Assembly: GCA_035235625.1 (NCBI GenBank) | Contig: CP141149.1 | Span: forward strand, 32,481,753 to 32,545,752 | Direction of reading: 5' to 3' | Source of the DNA: Saururus chinensis | Lineage: Eukaryota > Streptophyta > Magnoliopsida > Piperales > Saururaceae | DNA: 64,000 bases | Part shown: positions 1-13,100 of the stretch, piece by piece | How positions within the stretch are numbered: position 1 is the stretch's first letter | Layout: every line of letters begins with the position of its first letter | The notes under the pieces: generated by a model | Seen by the model: the letters and a program-made list of their open reading frames with translations, nothing else | What the model was told of the DNA's origin: nothing | Database searches by the model: none | Made by a program: the position numbers and the translations under genes

Positions 1-489
1 CACGGAGTGCGCACAATCCTTTGAGCAAGAGTAAATAAAAGGGAAGAAAAAGGTGTTGCTTATCACAAAGTAAACAACAATCTCAAACCCACAAACTTAG
101 TTAAGTAAAGCCCACACCGGCTCAAAATAAGTCATAATCATCACAACTGTAGTATATGACATAAATCCAAAACAAGAACCCTACACAAAGGTTCGAAAAT
201 AAAGCATGAAATAAACGAAGGTAAGTCACGCAACGATCTCCATAATCACACCCAAGCTACCTCTGACCTTTCCTCAAAGAGGCAATCCTGTCTGTCGCAC
301 CACGCAGCCCCAAATCAAAACACAAAAGAGGGGTGAGTTTTAACACTCAGCAATGGTTTTAATATCACTGTCAACGTAGAAAATACGATAGCTTAGCAAT
401 GAGATCGCTCAGATCAAAGATTTACATGGTGCATCGCTTTCTGATCACACATTCATATCACCTAACACTGCATCATAATGCATAATTCA

Positions 490-1108
490 ACCTGCATGGA
501 TGTATCTCTAGCATACATATTCCCACATGCATTCACATCATAACCAATCCCGCATGGATGTATCTCTAACATACATATTTCCACATGCATTTTATCATCA
601 AAATCAACATGCATGGACGTATCTCTAACATACATATTCCACGTGCATAACATCAAAATCAACATGCATGGATGTATCTCTAACATACATATTCCCACAT
701 GCATAATAGCATCACAACCTGCATGGATGTATCTCTAACATACATATTCCACATGCATAATATCAAAATCAACATGCATGTATGTATCTCTAACATACAT
801 ATTCCCACATGCATAATAGCATCACAACCTGCATGGATGTATCTCTAACATATATATTCCACATGCATAATATCAAAATCAACATGCATGTATGTATCTC
901 TAACATACATATTCCCACATGCATAATATCATCACAACCTGCATGGATGTATCTCTAACATACATATTTCCACATGCATTTTATCATCAAGGTCAACATG
1001 CATGGATGTATCTCTAACATACATATTCCACATGCATAACATCAAAATCAACATGCATGGATGTATCTCTAACATACATATTCCCACATGCATAATGTCA
1101 TCACAATC
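490..1108. repeat. Minisatellite of about 56-bp units, about 11 copies
   Basis: Units share the core gtatctctaacatacat followed by ttcccacatgcat and recur every 52-60 bp with only small changes. They abut without unique spacers. The array lies inside LTR copy A, and its equivalent in copy B has only four units. Confidence 0.9.
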
Positions 1109-2389
1109 CACCTCCATCAAGGAGTAATCACACGTTAACGTCACACAGACGGGAGCATAGACAAGGCCACGAAGGCGTGTCACGGTACAAAATTCTACAC
1201 AAGAATTAAAGAAAGATCAGGGTTGTCAATCCCTAATACTGCTTGCCCTGGACGATCCTGGCCAAAGATGTCCCATTCTCACACAGAGAATCTAGAGCAG
1301 GGGTGTTCGCCCAGGGACATCTCCTGTGGAGGGAAGAGCCCGAGTTCTCACACAGAGAACCCTAGAACACGTGGTAGCGGGGTGCACACGGCATACCACA
1401 CTGGATTCTCAGGGTCCAGATGACACACATAATAACATTCTCACATATCCGCAAGACAAGTACACAACTTGTCCCCACATCATTCCATTAAACAAGACTC
1501 AACCCGGGGAGTGCACTCGTTCCACACAGGAACTTAAAATCGTTCCACACAGGAACTTCAAATCGTCCCACACAGGAACTTCAAATCAAAATATGTCCTT
1601 TCGGACTAATCAACTTGCGATTAATCCACGACCAATAAACCCGGCACACAATTTCATCACATCGCATCCATTCGGTCAAATTCGATTAATCACGATGAAG
1701 CCTCACTTGGAAATCCATTTTCATGATGCGTGCAGCATGGTACATGCGTGGGCAAAGCTTACATGAATCCTAATCCATGATATGTGTTCTCATCAGCCCC
1801 TAATGCATCATTCCTACTCACAATGTTAAGCTTCAACATCATCATTTAACCCCCCACATGTGTGTGTAACTAGTAGAAGCCTTTCACATAATACATATCA
1901 ACATGCTTGAAAATCAACTCACTACCACACTACACATGTGAATTTCTATCTAAACATGAATTCTAACGGAAATCATAGTAGAAGAATCGTTGAAATCATA
2001 GCTAGATTCAAAACTCAACCACAAAGGCTAAACACATATAACATCACTCATTTCATCATTGAGTCATGGCATTCACCAACATCCACACACCACTAACCAC
2101 AATCTATCATGACAAATCAGTCCAACAATGATTGTAGTCCTACTGAAAATATATGCTTATCCAAATGGAAACAACCGTTCATAATTTCAAGATAACGATT
2201 CCAACATCATGCCACAAAACACAAGTCATCCCACCATCTATAAGCATATGTCTCAACTCTATAAACTCAATAGCATGCATTTCCAGTAGCCTAACATAGC
2301 TTAAAACACTCCACATTCATATAAAATTGGCAAGCTAAAGTGGAATCATCAAAATAGACATCATATGCACAACACACAATTTCCTGTGT

Positions 2390-2495
2390 AGCCGATCGAT
2401 TGCCCTTCAGGCCGTTCGATCGGTTACACACAAAAATTTGAAATTTACAGTTCAGCCGATCGATCGCCCTGCAAGGCCGATCGATCGCCAACACG
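2390..2495. repeat. Cluster of palindromic GATCGATC/TTCGATCG motifs in LTR copy A
   Basis: Several copies of gccgatcgatcgcc-type words sit within 100 bp, separated by cagttca or cttcagg linkers. The equivalent stretch in copy B (9730-9895) carries the different palindrome gttcgaacg. Confidence 0.7.
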
Positions 2496-3573
2496 GCAGT
2501 CATCTTCTTCCTTTCGCAAATCCAAACCGAAACACCATAGATAACACTTCAAATCCACATCTAACACCCTAATCATCATCAAAAGTCCTCCTTGACTTCC
2601 AGAATATCAAATCAAACCATAATAATGCAAAACCCTAAGAAATCGGGATTAAATAATTCCATTTTCTAATCTTACCATTAACACACTAAATCAAGCAAAC
2701 CATTTCGAAATAAGCCAAAAATGAAGAGTTTTACCATGGATAAACAGAGATTTTGAAGACCCATTACCTCAGCACTTGATTAAGCTCGGATTGAAGAGTC
2801 ACCCTTCTTGAAATCCTTGAAAACACAATGAGTTTGAATTAAACTCTAATAGAAATCGATTTACCCAAGAAATCCCTAATTAAACCTTAGATCTAGGGCT
2901 TATTGGTAGTAAAAATCGAATTTTGAATGTTAGTGTTTGTAGTAAAACACAAATCAGTAGCTTTTGATGGTCAAAAACGAATTGAATCAAGGGGAAAATG
3001 GTAGATTTGGAAGAAATTAAGAGAAAAGCCATAGATTAGTGCTTAATTAGAGCAAGCTCACCTTAATCGGCTTCTAATTCGGGCCTAAGTGGGGATTAGG
3101 TCAGCCTTCCTTCCTTAGCCTATTCCCAAAAATGGAAATGGCTCAGGTTTGCCCTTTTATAGTAAGGGTTGGGGTAGGCATAGGTAAGTTTTGGGGTGTA
3201 AATATGAAAAGTAGGCTAAAAGTGGGTATTTTGCAAATTTAGGCCTAATAAAATTCTGAAAATTTTTGTGGGACCTTAAGTATATGTCTAGGTTCATTTG
3301 ACAGAAAAATAAAATTTTCAACGGTGAGGCCCACAGGGGTCCCGCCAAAACCCTAATTTTTGGGAAAATAGTGAAAATTCCAAAAAAATCTCAAAAATTC
3401 ACATTTGGTTTAAAATCACTCAAAACCACTAATATTGAAGTTAATTTTGGTTAAAACTATCACAAACACTATTTATTTACGAAATCACCGAATAAGATCA
3501 GAAAACACGTAAATCTCACAATAACCCATAATTAAAGAAAACCAAAACCGGTTCAAAGATGAGGGTCCTTACA

Positions 3574-4304
3574 ATGTATCTCTAACATACATATTCCCAC
3601 ATGCATAACATCAAAATCAAATTGCATTGATGTATCTCTAACATACATATTCCACATGCATAACATCAACATCAACCTGCATTGATGTATCTCTAACATA
3701 CATATTCCCACATGCATTATATCATAACAATCTGTATGAATGTATCTCTAACATACATATTCCCACATGCATCATATAAAATCAACCTCCATCAAGGAGT
3801 AATCGCAAATTAGTGTCACACAGACGGGAACATAGACAAGGCCACGAAGGTGTGTCATGGTCCAAAATTCTACACAAGAATTAAAGAAAGATCGGGGTTG
3901 TCAATCCCTAATGTTGCTCGCCCTGGACAATCCTGGTCAAGGATGTCCCATTCTCACACGGAGAATCTATAGCAAGGGTGTTCGCCCAGGGACATCTCCT
4001 GCGGAGGGAAGAGCCCGAGTTCTCACACAGAGAACCCTAGAACACGTGGTAGCGGGGTGCACACGGCATACCACATTGGATTATCATGGTCCAGATGACA
4101 CTCATAATAACATTCTCACAATCCGCAAGACAAGTACACAACTCATCCCCACATAATCCCATTTAACTAGACTCAACCCGGGGAGTGCACTCGTTCCACA
4201 TAGGAACTCAAATCAAAATATGTCCTTTCGGACCAATCAACTTACGATTAATCCACGACCGATCAACCTGGCACATAATTTCATCACATTGCATCCAATC
4301 GGTC
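3574..4304 (-). mobile_element. Large LTR relic, copy B, distal part
   Basis: Four minisatellite units (3574-3778) are followed by 3781-4304, which matches 1107-1680 of copy A. The match stops at 4304 where another LTR-like element begins and resumes at 9015-9020, so this is the left piece of copy B, split by that insertion. Confidence 0.65.
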
Positions 4305-6179
4305 TGTAAGGTCCCTGATTTTTCTACGATTTTCTAGGATTTTTCTGCCATTTTTTTGGTCATTTTCGGTAGGAAAATGTGACGTTTCAGCGTATGTGTA
4401 TCTGTGTATTTCCTCCGTATTTATACCCGTAGAGTCGGGTGTGGGGCTTAGTCGCGGGCCACGGGCCTTACTGCGCGCTTACGGCGCGAAGTTTGGAGGT
4501 TTGACACGTAACCAGTGGGTTAACGCGTATTGGGGATATGGATGTAAAAATAAAAAAAGGTGAATAGTAAAATCACGGCTTATAAAGCCATCTTCAGTAA
4601 GTTTCGTTCCAGAAACTTACAGAAGGAAAAAATGACGTCCAGAGAGGAGAAGAGAAAACCCGAGGGCATATCCGGTCGCTCCGTTCTCCCTCCTCCGTCG
4701 TCGGATTCCTTCGATTCTTGTCAGGATCTGCTTTGCCTCACCGCAACGAGTCTGTAGGTACCGGCCATGACCGCCGCCACGGCCTCTTCGCTCCTCCACG
4801 AGGTATCGAACCTTTTTTCGGGTTTTTCTCTCCTTCAATCCCGTTTTTGCACTATGGGTGTACGATTTTGACATCGTTTGCGGCCGCTCTCAACTAGACT
4901 TATGTTTAGTTGGCCGCTAGGAACCCATAGACACTGGCTGGAGCCGCCGCCATGCTTTCTTTGCTCCGTGGTGAGCTACCGATCTTTTGGTCGGGTTTTT
5001 GTTACTATTCACATCTCACTGTCCGTGGGATGTTTTGGATGCCGGTGTGTTTCCGGTTGTTGTCCGGCCACTGGTAGGACTCCATCCAGCCTACCTCGAC
5101 CCGGTGTTGGTAGGGGGTTGCCGTTTCCGACCCCGCCTCGCCCCTATTGCCATGCTCCGCCCAATTAGACGCTTTGGGTGCGTCTTGGGCCGTGGTCATC
5201 GGCGAGCCATATGCTATTTGGCCATTATGGGCTCTGCCCCGGCTCGGCGACAGTGAGGGTCAGCCCCACTTGGCCTAATTATATTACCGCTCGGAATGGG
5301 CCGCTTGTCATTTGCCCTATACCGTGCGAGATGCACAGCCGCCGCACCATGGGTTTTGGTTGTGGGTGGCGATCGGCGATGTCGCCGCTTTGATTGGCCA
5401 CAGCTAAGGGTCTTAGCCCTGTTGGCTTTTGTGGGCCTTGAGTCGCCTCATTTCAGCCATCTCCCCCGCCCTTTGGGCCGCGTGCGCATGTAGCCACGCG
5501 TGTACTTCTGGGTTTAGGCGCCGCATTCGTGCCGCCTAACCATCGGTTGGCTTTGCCACCGAGTGGAGTTGATCACTAGAGTCGTCCTCCACCTCTCCTT
5601 TCATTCTCGAGCGTTGCCCCACGCTCTCCGCCCGTATGTGGGCCTTTGTTGACCGAAATTGTCGCCGTTGGGTGCTGTCCACGGCCGATTTCGACATCTT
5701 GTGGCCGGCTGTGCACGTTTTAGCCACCGGCCAATCTTTAGAGTGTACACCCTTGACTTCTGGTCGCACCACCACTTATGTTGGCATGAGATTTCTCCCG
5801 GCCGCCCTAGGGTGCCGCCGTGGATCACGGATTTTACCGCATTGAGTTCTGACACTCTATTTGGCCGTGATAGTTCCGGCGCATCCTAAAATCCTCGGGA
5901 CAGCAGCTCTCTCAGCCAAGCAACGGTTTTGACTGCCAACTCCGCCGCCGACGCCGCCACCGTCGGGTGCTCGCCATCGAACGTCATGATTACGAGGTAG
6001 GGGAGCTTTGAACTCGTAAATTCATGAAGCATGCTTTGAATGAGTAGCAGCATGCTAGGATTGTATGATTCCATGCTTGGATGTTAAGTAACGATCCGAT
6101 TGCATGATGTGCGTGTAAGCATGATTGTATGGTATGATTGATATGCATGAGATGTATGCACATTTTATGGATGTGGATT

Positions 6180-6450
6180 ATGTATGCGCTGGCGATGGCT
6201 AGCAAATATGTCAGTATGCTATGTATGGGTTATGCATGTGCTAGTGATGGCTAGCGTGCATGTTTGAAGTATGTATGAATGTGTGTGTGCACGTGCTAGA
6301 GATGACTAGCGTGTACGTTTGATGTATGCATGTGCTAGTGATGGCTAGCGTGCATGTTTGACGTGTGGATGCATGTGCTAGTGATGGCTAGCGTGCATGT
6401 TTGACGTGTGTATGCATGTGCTAGTGATGGCTAGCGTGCATGTTTGTATG
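6180..6450. repeat. Minisatellite, unit about 45-50 bp (gctagtgatggctagcgtgcatg)
   Basis: About six copies of the core gtgctagtgatggctagcg occur in direct orientation inside the 4.7-kb element. Degenerate inverted equivalents lie around 12.5-12.7 kb. Confidence 0.8.
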
Positions 6451-7189
6451 TTATGTATGTATGGCCGTATGTGTATGTTATACGTATGTGTGGGACATAC
6501 ATATGTATGATGGCATTTTGCCTATGCTTTGGATGTGTGTAAGTGTTGTGGGCAGAAGTATGGGTGATGGACAGTAAGAGGTGACAGAAGCTCTGTCTGA
6601 ATTTGGATACAGTTGTGTAAGCGTATGACAGAGGACAGAGGATAAGAGTATGACGGGCAAGGATTAGAATGGATCAGTTTGGGGTGGATTATATGTTGGG
6701 CATTTGTTAGACAGTAAGAGTGTTCATAATTGTACAAGCATAACGTACAGATTATGAAGTGGAAAGTAAGTATAATAATAAGTGAGATATAAGTAAGAGG
6801 GCGACAACTGGGTTGGCTCTAAGGAGCGTTATTTGAGGATGTCAGTGTAAGAGGTTTTGGCCATAAGATGGATGGCGAAGTACGTAAGACTGTAAGGGTT
6901 TGTTGTACGATGAGTTTTGTCCATGATGTGGACGGGTAAGTGAAGTCTGCTGCCCTAACGAACTTGGGTTTCGGATCGGGCTCAGCTTCGGTTTGATCAG
7001 TCGAGGACTGTGAGTTTGTGTGGCATAATTGTACCGCATAATATACTTAATTCAAACTTGAATTATAAGCACAGCTAATGATAGCGTTGTGAGTTTGAGA
7101 CCTGAGGGTTCGACGGATTAAGTTCCGTGTTTGAGCTGGCCGAGCATTTATCATGTCTTGTCATGGTGTTTATCCTGCGGGATGTTGTC

Positions 7190-7445
7190 TGTGTGCTATA
7201 TAGGGCACCGGACGTCTGATGCTCTGCTGAGAGCGATGTTGTTTCTGTTTTGGTCTGCGTGCTGTATAAGCCCAGACGTTTGATGCTCTGTTGAGAGCGA
7301 TGTACGTCTCTGACTTTGTCTGCGTGCTGTATGAAGCCCAGACATCTGATGCTTTGCTGAGAGCGATGTACGTTTCTGATTTAGTCTATGTGCTGTGTAA
7401 GCCCAGACGTTTGCTGCTCTGTTGAGAGCGTAGTATGTTTCTGCC
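7190..7445. repeat. Minisatellite, unit about 60-70 bp (gatgctctgttgagagcgatg)
   Basis: Four units carry the core gatgctctg-tgagagcg followed by a variable gtttctg/gtctgcgtgctg linker. The reverse complement of the core (cgctctcaacagagcatc) appears at about 11763-11850 in the inverted relic. Confidence 0.85.
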
Positions 7446-7504
7446 CAAGAGTGGCACTGTACGTTTCTGCCCAAGTGGCACTGTATGTTTTCTGCCCAAG
7501 AGTG

Positions 7505-7685
7505 GCAATGGCACTATAAGACCCATTATGGTGGGCAATTCTCTGGCACTATAAGACCCATTATGGTGGGCGATTCTCTGGCACTATAAGACCCATTATG
7601 GTGGGCAATTCTCTGGCACTATAAGACCCATTATGGTAGGCAATTCTATGGCACTATAAGACCCATTATGGTGGGCAACTGTATG
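7505..7685. repeat. 39-bp tandem repeat, about 5 copies
   Basis: Units of ggcactataagacccattatggtggg plus caattctct repeat head to tail with one or two changes each, so this looks younger than the other arrays in the element. Confidence 0.9.
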
Positions 7686-7864
7686 ACCCCTTATGTGTGG
7701 GTGTTTATGTTTGCGCGCTCAGGTAAGTAGTATCATGGATCTACTCTTACCTGTTTGATCCAGTGCCCCATGAGCATTGGTGTGCCTTACCTTCGGAAAA
7801 GTCCATGGTGTCTAGTCACTCCCCGGAGGTTAAGGTGTTGCCCCAGTGGCATTCTTTTCCATTT

Positions 7865-8245
7865 CGACTGTATGAGTGTGAGTACGACTGTATGTGTATG
7901 AGCAGGACTGTAAGCGTATGAGTATGAGTAAGACTGTAAGTGTATAAGTATGAGTAAGACTGTAAGCGTATGAGTATGAGTAAGACTGTAAGCGTATGAG
8001 TATGAGCAGGACTGTAAGCGTATGAGTATGAGCACGACTGTAAGAGTATGAGTACGATTGTGAGAATATGGTTTTGAGTAAGACAGTAAGTATGATTTTG
8101 TGCAGACTGTACGAGTAAGGTCGTACGAGTCTGATTGTACGAGTAAGGTCGTACATGTATGTGTAAGTTGTATGAGTGAGCATACGATTGTACGAATAAG
8201 GTCGTACAAGTATGTGTATGTTGTATGCGTATGCGTACGGTGGTA
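7865..8245. repeat. Minisatellite, unit about 27 bp (gtatgagtatgagtaagactgtaagc)
   Basis: About ten or more units are visible, degrading to the right into gtacgagtaaggtcgtac words. The array is open on the minus strand and gives a false 223-codon ORF. Confidence 0.85.
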
Positions 8246-8299
8246 CGAGTAAGTTTGTATGACCCTGGATAAGGGTGTTTGTGTAAGTTGATGGGATAT

Positions 8300-8412
8300 T
8301 ATGATTCTGGCACGATGGTGCCTTCGGTATGTCTGTGGCACGATGATGCCTTCAGTATGATTCTGGCACGATGATGCCTTCGGTATGTCTGTGGCACGTT
8401 GGTGCATTTGGC
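8300..8412. repeat. 27-30-bp tandem repeat (tctggcacgatgatgccttcggtatg)
   Basis: Four units of ggcacgatg-tgccttcggtatg lie in direct tandem just before the conserved right end of the 4.7-kb element. Confidence 0.8.
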
Positions 8413-9019
8413 ATGTTTGTATGAATTTGAGCATGATATTGATATGCTTCTGCTTCATGTTTGAGTTGCATGACGCATGTGTTTTTGAACTTATGAGTTC
8501 ACCGTTTGGGATTTCCCCTACTGGGTATTTTCCTACTGAGTATGAAAATACTCACCCTGCTATTTTTAGCCCCGTTGTACGGGAGGTTTTGCAGGTTGTG
8601 CGGAGAGCTCCTGGAGATGGACGCTCGGTTCAGCGGTGGATTGATTCCCGTTGACTCAAGTATCTGCTTGACTCTCTGCGAGTTTATTTGTGTCACGATC
8701 TCCTGTATTGGGTGAGATGAGATATCATGATGTTTATCTGGACTTTCATTTGGATTAGTCTGTGGACTGTTAGAGGACTTGTACTCAGGGATGCTCAGGA
8801 GTGATTTGTATTTAAAAGTCTATGATCATAGCAGAATTTATTCGTACATATTTTTTCGGGTAGCGCCTGAGGATATTTGATTTGACAGTACGATGTTTAA
8901 CCGTATGATGTTTTAAATTATAAACAGGTTTTGATTTTATCGTTTTGACTCCGATTTATGGAAAAAAAAATTCTATGAGTTTTGAGAAAAAGGGATGAAA
9001 AATCTCGGGCGTTACGGTC

Positions 9020-10992
9020 AAATTCGATTAATCACGATGAAGCCTCAATTGGAAATCCATTTTCATGATGCATGCAGCATAGTACATACGTGGGCAAATC
9101 ATACATGAATCCTAATCCATGATAAGTACTCTTATCAGCCCCTAATGCATCATTTATAATCACAATATTAAGCCTCAACATCATCATTCAACCCCCACAT
9201 GTGTGTGTAACTAGTAGAAGTACCTCACTCAATGCATTTCAACATGCTTAAAATTAACTTACTACTACACTATACATGTGAATTTCCATCTAAACATGAA
9301 TTCCAGCGGAAATCCTAGAAGAAGAATCATTGAAATCGTATCCTAATTCAAATCTCAACCACAAAGGCTAATCACATATACAATCACCCATTTCATCATT
9401 GAGTCATGACATTCACCAACATCCACACACAACTAACCACAATCTATCATGACAAATCAGTCCAATAATAGGTTGTAGTCCAACTGAAAATATGCTTAAC
9501 CAAAGGGAATCAACCATTCATAATTTCAAGATAACGATTCCAACACCATGCCACAAAACATAAATCATTCCACAATTTTCTAAGCATATGTCTCAATTCC
9601 ATAACCTCAATAGCATGCATTTCCAGTAACATAACATAGCTTAAAACACTTCACATTCATATGACATTGGCAAGCTAAAGTGGAATCATCAAAATAAACA
9701 TCATGCATTAGAAAACCAATCTGCTGTGTAGCCATTCGAACGCCCTTCAGGCCGTTCGATCGATTAAACACAAAATTTTGAAATTCACAGTTTTGCCGTT
9801 CGAACGCCTAGCAGGCCGTTCGAACGCCTGAACTGGAAAACAGTCGTTCCGACAGTGTTGTCGTTCGAACGCCCAGAAGGGTTGTTCAAACGCCAACAAG
9901 GCAGAACAGTCCATCTTCTTCCTTTCGCAAATCCAAACCGAAACACCATTGATAATACTTCAAATCCATATCTAACACCCTAATCATCATCAAAAGTCCT
10001 TCTTGACTTCCAGAACATCAAATCATACCATAATAATACAAAACCCTAAGAAATCGGGATTAAATAATTATATTTTCTAATCTTACCATTAACACACCAA
10101 ATCAAGCAACTCCATTTCGAAATAAGCCAAAATGAAGAATTTTACCATGGATAAACAGAAATTTTGAAGACTCATTACCTCAGCACTTGATTAAGCTCGG
10201 ATTGAAGAGTCACCCTTCTTGAAATCCTTGAAAACACAATGAGTTTGAATTAAACTCTAATAGAAATCGATTTACTCAAGAAATCCCTAATTAAATCTTA
10301 GATCTAGGGCTTGTTGGTAGTAAAAATCAAATTTTGAATATTAGGGTTTGTAGTAAAACACAAATCAGTAGTTTTTGATGCCCAAAAACGAATTAAATCA
10401 AAGGGGAAATAGTATATTTGGAAGAGATTAAGAAGAAAGTAGGGTTTAGTGCTTAATTAGAGTAAGCTTACCTTAATCGGCTTCTAATTCGGGCCTAAGT
10501 GGGGATTAGGCCAGCCCTCCCTCCTTAGCCTATTCCTAAAAATGGAAATGGCTCAGGTCTGCCCTTTTATAGTAAGGGTTGGGGTATGCATGGGTAAGTT
10601 TTGGGGTGTAAATAGGAAAAGTAGGCTAAAAATGGGCATTTTACAAATTTAAGCACTGATTAAGCCTAATAAAATTCTGAAAATTTTTGTATAACCTTAA
10701 GTAGATGTCTAGGTCCATTTAACCCAAAAATTAAAATTTTGACGGTGGGGCCCACAGGGGTCCCGCCAAAATCCTAATTTTTGGAAAAATAGTAAAAATT
10801 TAAAAAAATCCCAAAAAATCACATTTGATTTAAAATCACTTAAAACCACTAATCTTAAAGTTGATTTTTGTTAAAACCATCACAAACACTATTTATTCAC
10901 GAAATCGCTGAATAAATCAGAAAACGTATAAGTCTCACGATAATCAATAATTAAATAAAACCAAAACCGTTTTAGAGATGAGGGTCCTTACA
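9020..10992 (-). mobile_element. Large LTR relic, copy B, proximal part with its 5' terminus
   Basis: This is the continuation of copy B after the 4.7-kb insertion. It matches 1685-3573 nearly end to end and stops at the same terminus (complement TGTAAGGACCCTC at 10992). The TATA box equivalent is at 10562-10571. Differences are scattered substitutions plus a roughly 60-bp expansion in the palindrome cluster at 9730-9895. No protein-coding capacity is seen. Confidence 0.65.
9730..9895. repeat. Cluster of palindromic gTTCGAAc motifs in LTR copy B
   Basis: At least five copies of ccgttcgaacgcc or one-base variants occur within 165 bp. They sit where copy A has GATCGATC words. Confidence 0.7.
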
Positions 10993-13100
10993 AAACATCT
11001 ATCTCCAATAACTCTATATCACAAACCTGCAAAAACCTCCAAAACATCGGGGCTAAAAATATAAGAAATCTAAAGAGTGAAATCTGTAAGTCTATACATA
11101 GACGCATTCATGTAACTCAAACATGAAGCATAAAAACATACAAACACATCGAAGTCACATATTATAACAATCATGCACAACACATGTCATCTTACCATTC
11201 TTACACTTACAGCCTTACTTATACAATCCTTACACTTACAGTCTTACTTAGAATATTCTTACACTTACAATCTTACTTAGAATATTCTTATAGTCTTCCT
11301 CGTTCCATCTTACTTTTACAGTTTTGCTCATAAACATACGCTTACAGCCTTACTTAGAAACTTACTCTTATAGTCTTAATAAGAAATTTACTCTTACAGT
11401 CGGAATCTTACAAACTTACTCACACAGTTGTGCACATACTATAAACCACTGAAGCTCATTACAATTAATAAGCTCCAACATCAAAATAGAAAGGAATGTC
11501 GTTGGGGCATCACCTTAACTTCTGGGGAGTAACTAAATGTTAGACTTTTCTGAAGGCAAGGCACACCTATGCTCATGGGGCACATGATCAAACAAGTAAG
11601 AGCAAATCCATGATACCACTTACCTGAGCTCGCAAATGCCCACATTATAGGGATCATACATTACCAATTAAGGGTCATACAGTGCCAACTAAGGGCGGAA
11701 GTTATATAGTACCACTCTTTGACGTAATTATACAGTGCCGACTAAGAGCAGAAACATAGAGCGTTGCTCTCAATAGAGCATCAAATGTCTATGCTTAATA
11801 CAACACCAAGACGAAATAAAAAATATGTATCGCTCTCAACAGAGCATCAGACATCTGGACTTAACTACATCACACAAACAACATAGCACAGAATAAACAC
11901 CACGACAAGATATGAAAAATGCTCAGCTAACTCATTATCGGCTAGCTCAAACACTAAACTTAATCCGTTGAAACCCTTTAAGTCTTAAACTCACAACACT
12001 AATATATTAGCTTTGGTACAATTATACCATAAAAACTTAAATCTTACCGTCTTCCACTAATAAATCTAAATTTGAGCCCATTTTGAAACCCTAGTTTGTC
12101 AGGGCAGTAAACTTCACTTAACTCATACATCTCATAATCATAACTCACCATAAACATATCTTTACATATTCAAACATTCTTCACCATCCACCTTATGGCC
12201 AAATCGTCTTACTCAAAATCCTCAAACTAAGCCCCTCAAATCTCATTCCCGTTATGAGCCTCTTACCAATACTCAGTTATTTTTTTATTTTTCAATTCAT
12301 AATATGTATGTTATGCTTGTACAATTATGTTATATACTCTTTCTATCTTACAATCCCCCATAAGGCACCAAACCTTAAATCCACTTACTTGCTAAACCTC
12401 CAATGTACACTCTAATCAAACAAAACTAATCCACTTCAATCCTTGCCCGTTAAACTTACATCTTTTGTCTTCTGTCATATGGTTACAAATCCATACCAAA
12501 CCCTATCACCTCTTACCGTCCATTGCCCATCCATCTGCTCCACTCAAATACACATATCCATCGCACAGGTGTAAAGCTATCATACATACGTATGTCCATC
12601 ACACATCGGTATAACATGCACATAATTTTATATATAGCTTACCAACATACTCGCTAGCCATCACTATCATACACATGAATCACATACATCAAACATACTT
12701 TTAGCTCACATGCATATTATATATTTTTTCAAGCATACCATCATTTATCATTTTTCACAACATGCAATTGGATAATCACATAATACCCAAAACATTAAAT
12801 CATGCAATCTTAACATTCGACTACATATTCAAAGCATACTATCATAAAATTACGAGTTCAAAGTCCTCTTCCTCGTAATCCATAATGTTTGATGGTGAAC
12901 ACATGACGGTGGTGACGTTGATGCCGGAATTGGTGGCCAAAAGTACCGCCTAGTTGATAGATCTATTGTCCCAAGGTTTTGGAAGCATCAAAAGTAATCA
13001 CATCAAGACGGGGTGATAAGTCTATGTGGCAAAATCTATGATCGACGGCGATGCACTAAGGGGAAATGGAAGCAAGGTCGTGCCAACAAGGAGTAGCAAG
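10993..13100 (-). mobile_element. Inverted, degraded relic of the same family as the 4.7-kb element
   Basis: The complement of this stretch follows 5890-7900 in order: cttacacttacagtcttactt words (11195-11400), a gttggggcatcaccttaacttctggggagt block near 11500 matching 7800-7850, cgctctcaacagagcatc near 11765-11850, and cgtaatccataatgtttgatggtgaac near 12870-12900 matching 5965-5995. Decay is much greater than between copies A and B. It stops abruptly at the copy B terminus, so copy B probably inserted into it. Confidence 0.6.

Larger units (their letters stand above)
1..3573 (-). mobile_element. Large LTR relic, copy A (cut by the window edge)
   Basis: Read on the minus strand, this unit begins with TGTAAGGACCCTCATC at 3573 and runs left out of the window. 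About 410 bp inside is a TATA box (complement of cttttata near 3154-3161), as expected for an LTR promoter. Bases 1674-3573 match 9020-10992 closely, and 1107-1680 matches 3781-4304, so two copies of one family lie here. Short ORFs inside have no family resemblance and are treated as chance. The bases just outside the terminus are atgta, inside a minisatellite of copy B. Inference: copy A inserted into copy B. The LTR call rests on the TG start, the TATA box and the repeat copies; no pol gene is visible. Confidence 0.6.
4305..9014 (+). mobile_element. 4.7-kb LTR-like insertion (probable solo LTR) with 5-bp target duplication
   Basis: The element starts TGTAAGGTCCCTGATT at 4305 and ends CTCGGGCGTTA at 9014. 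It is flanked by CGGTC at 4300-4304 and 9015-9019, and removing it rejoins the sequence seen uninterrupted in copy A near 1680. A TATAAAG box at 4581-4587 lies about 280 bp from the left end, followed by a GC-rich stretch to about 5960 and then five unrelated minisatellites. No gag or pol is visible, so a solo LTR of a large-LTR Ty3/gypsy-type element fits best. ORFs here (for example the minus-strand Thr/Tyr/Ser-rich one at 7787-8458) are translations of minisatellites. The ending TTA rather than CA is unusual and may be decay. Confidence 0.65.

Noticed and set aside
490..1108. Regular repeats resembling a CRISPR array
   Set aside because: The units are continuous 52-60-bp tandem copies without unique spacers, in plant DNA and inside an LTR.
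1326..1766. 146-codon ORF
   Set aside because: Lies within LTR copy A; the equivalent in copy B (3857-4156) is truncated and there is no domain.
7787..8458. 223-codon minus-strand ORF, Thr/Tyr/Ser/His-rich
   Set aside because: It is the translation of a 27-bp minisatellite; all frames there show the same periodicity.
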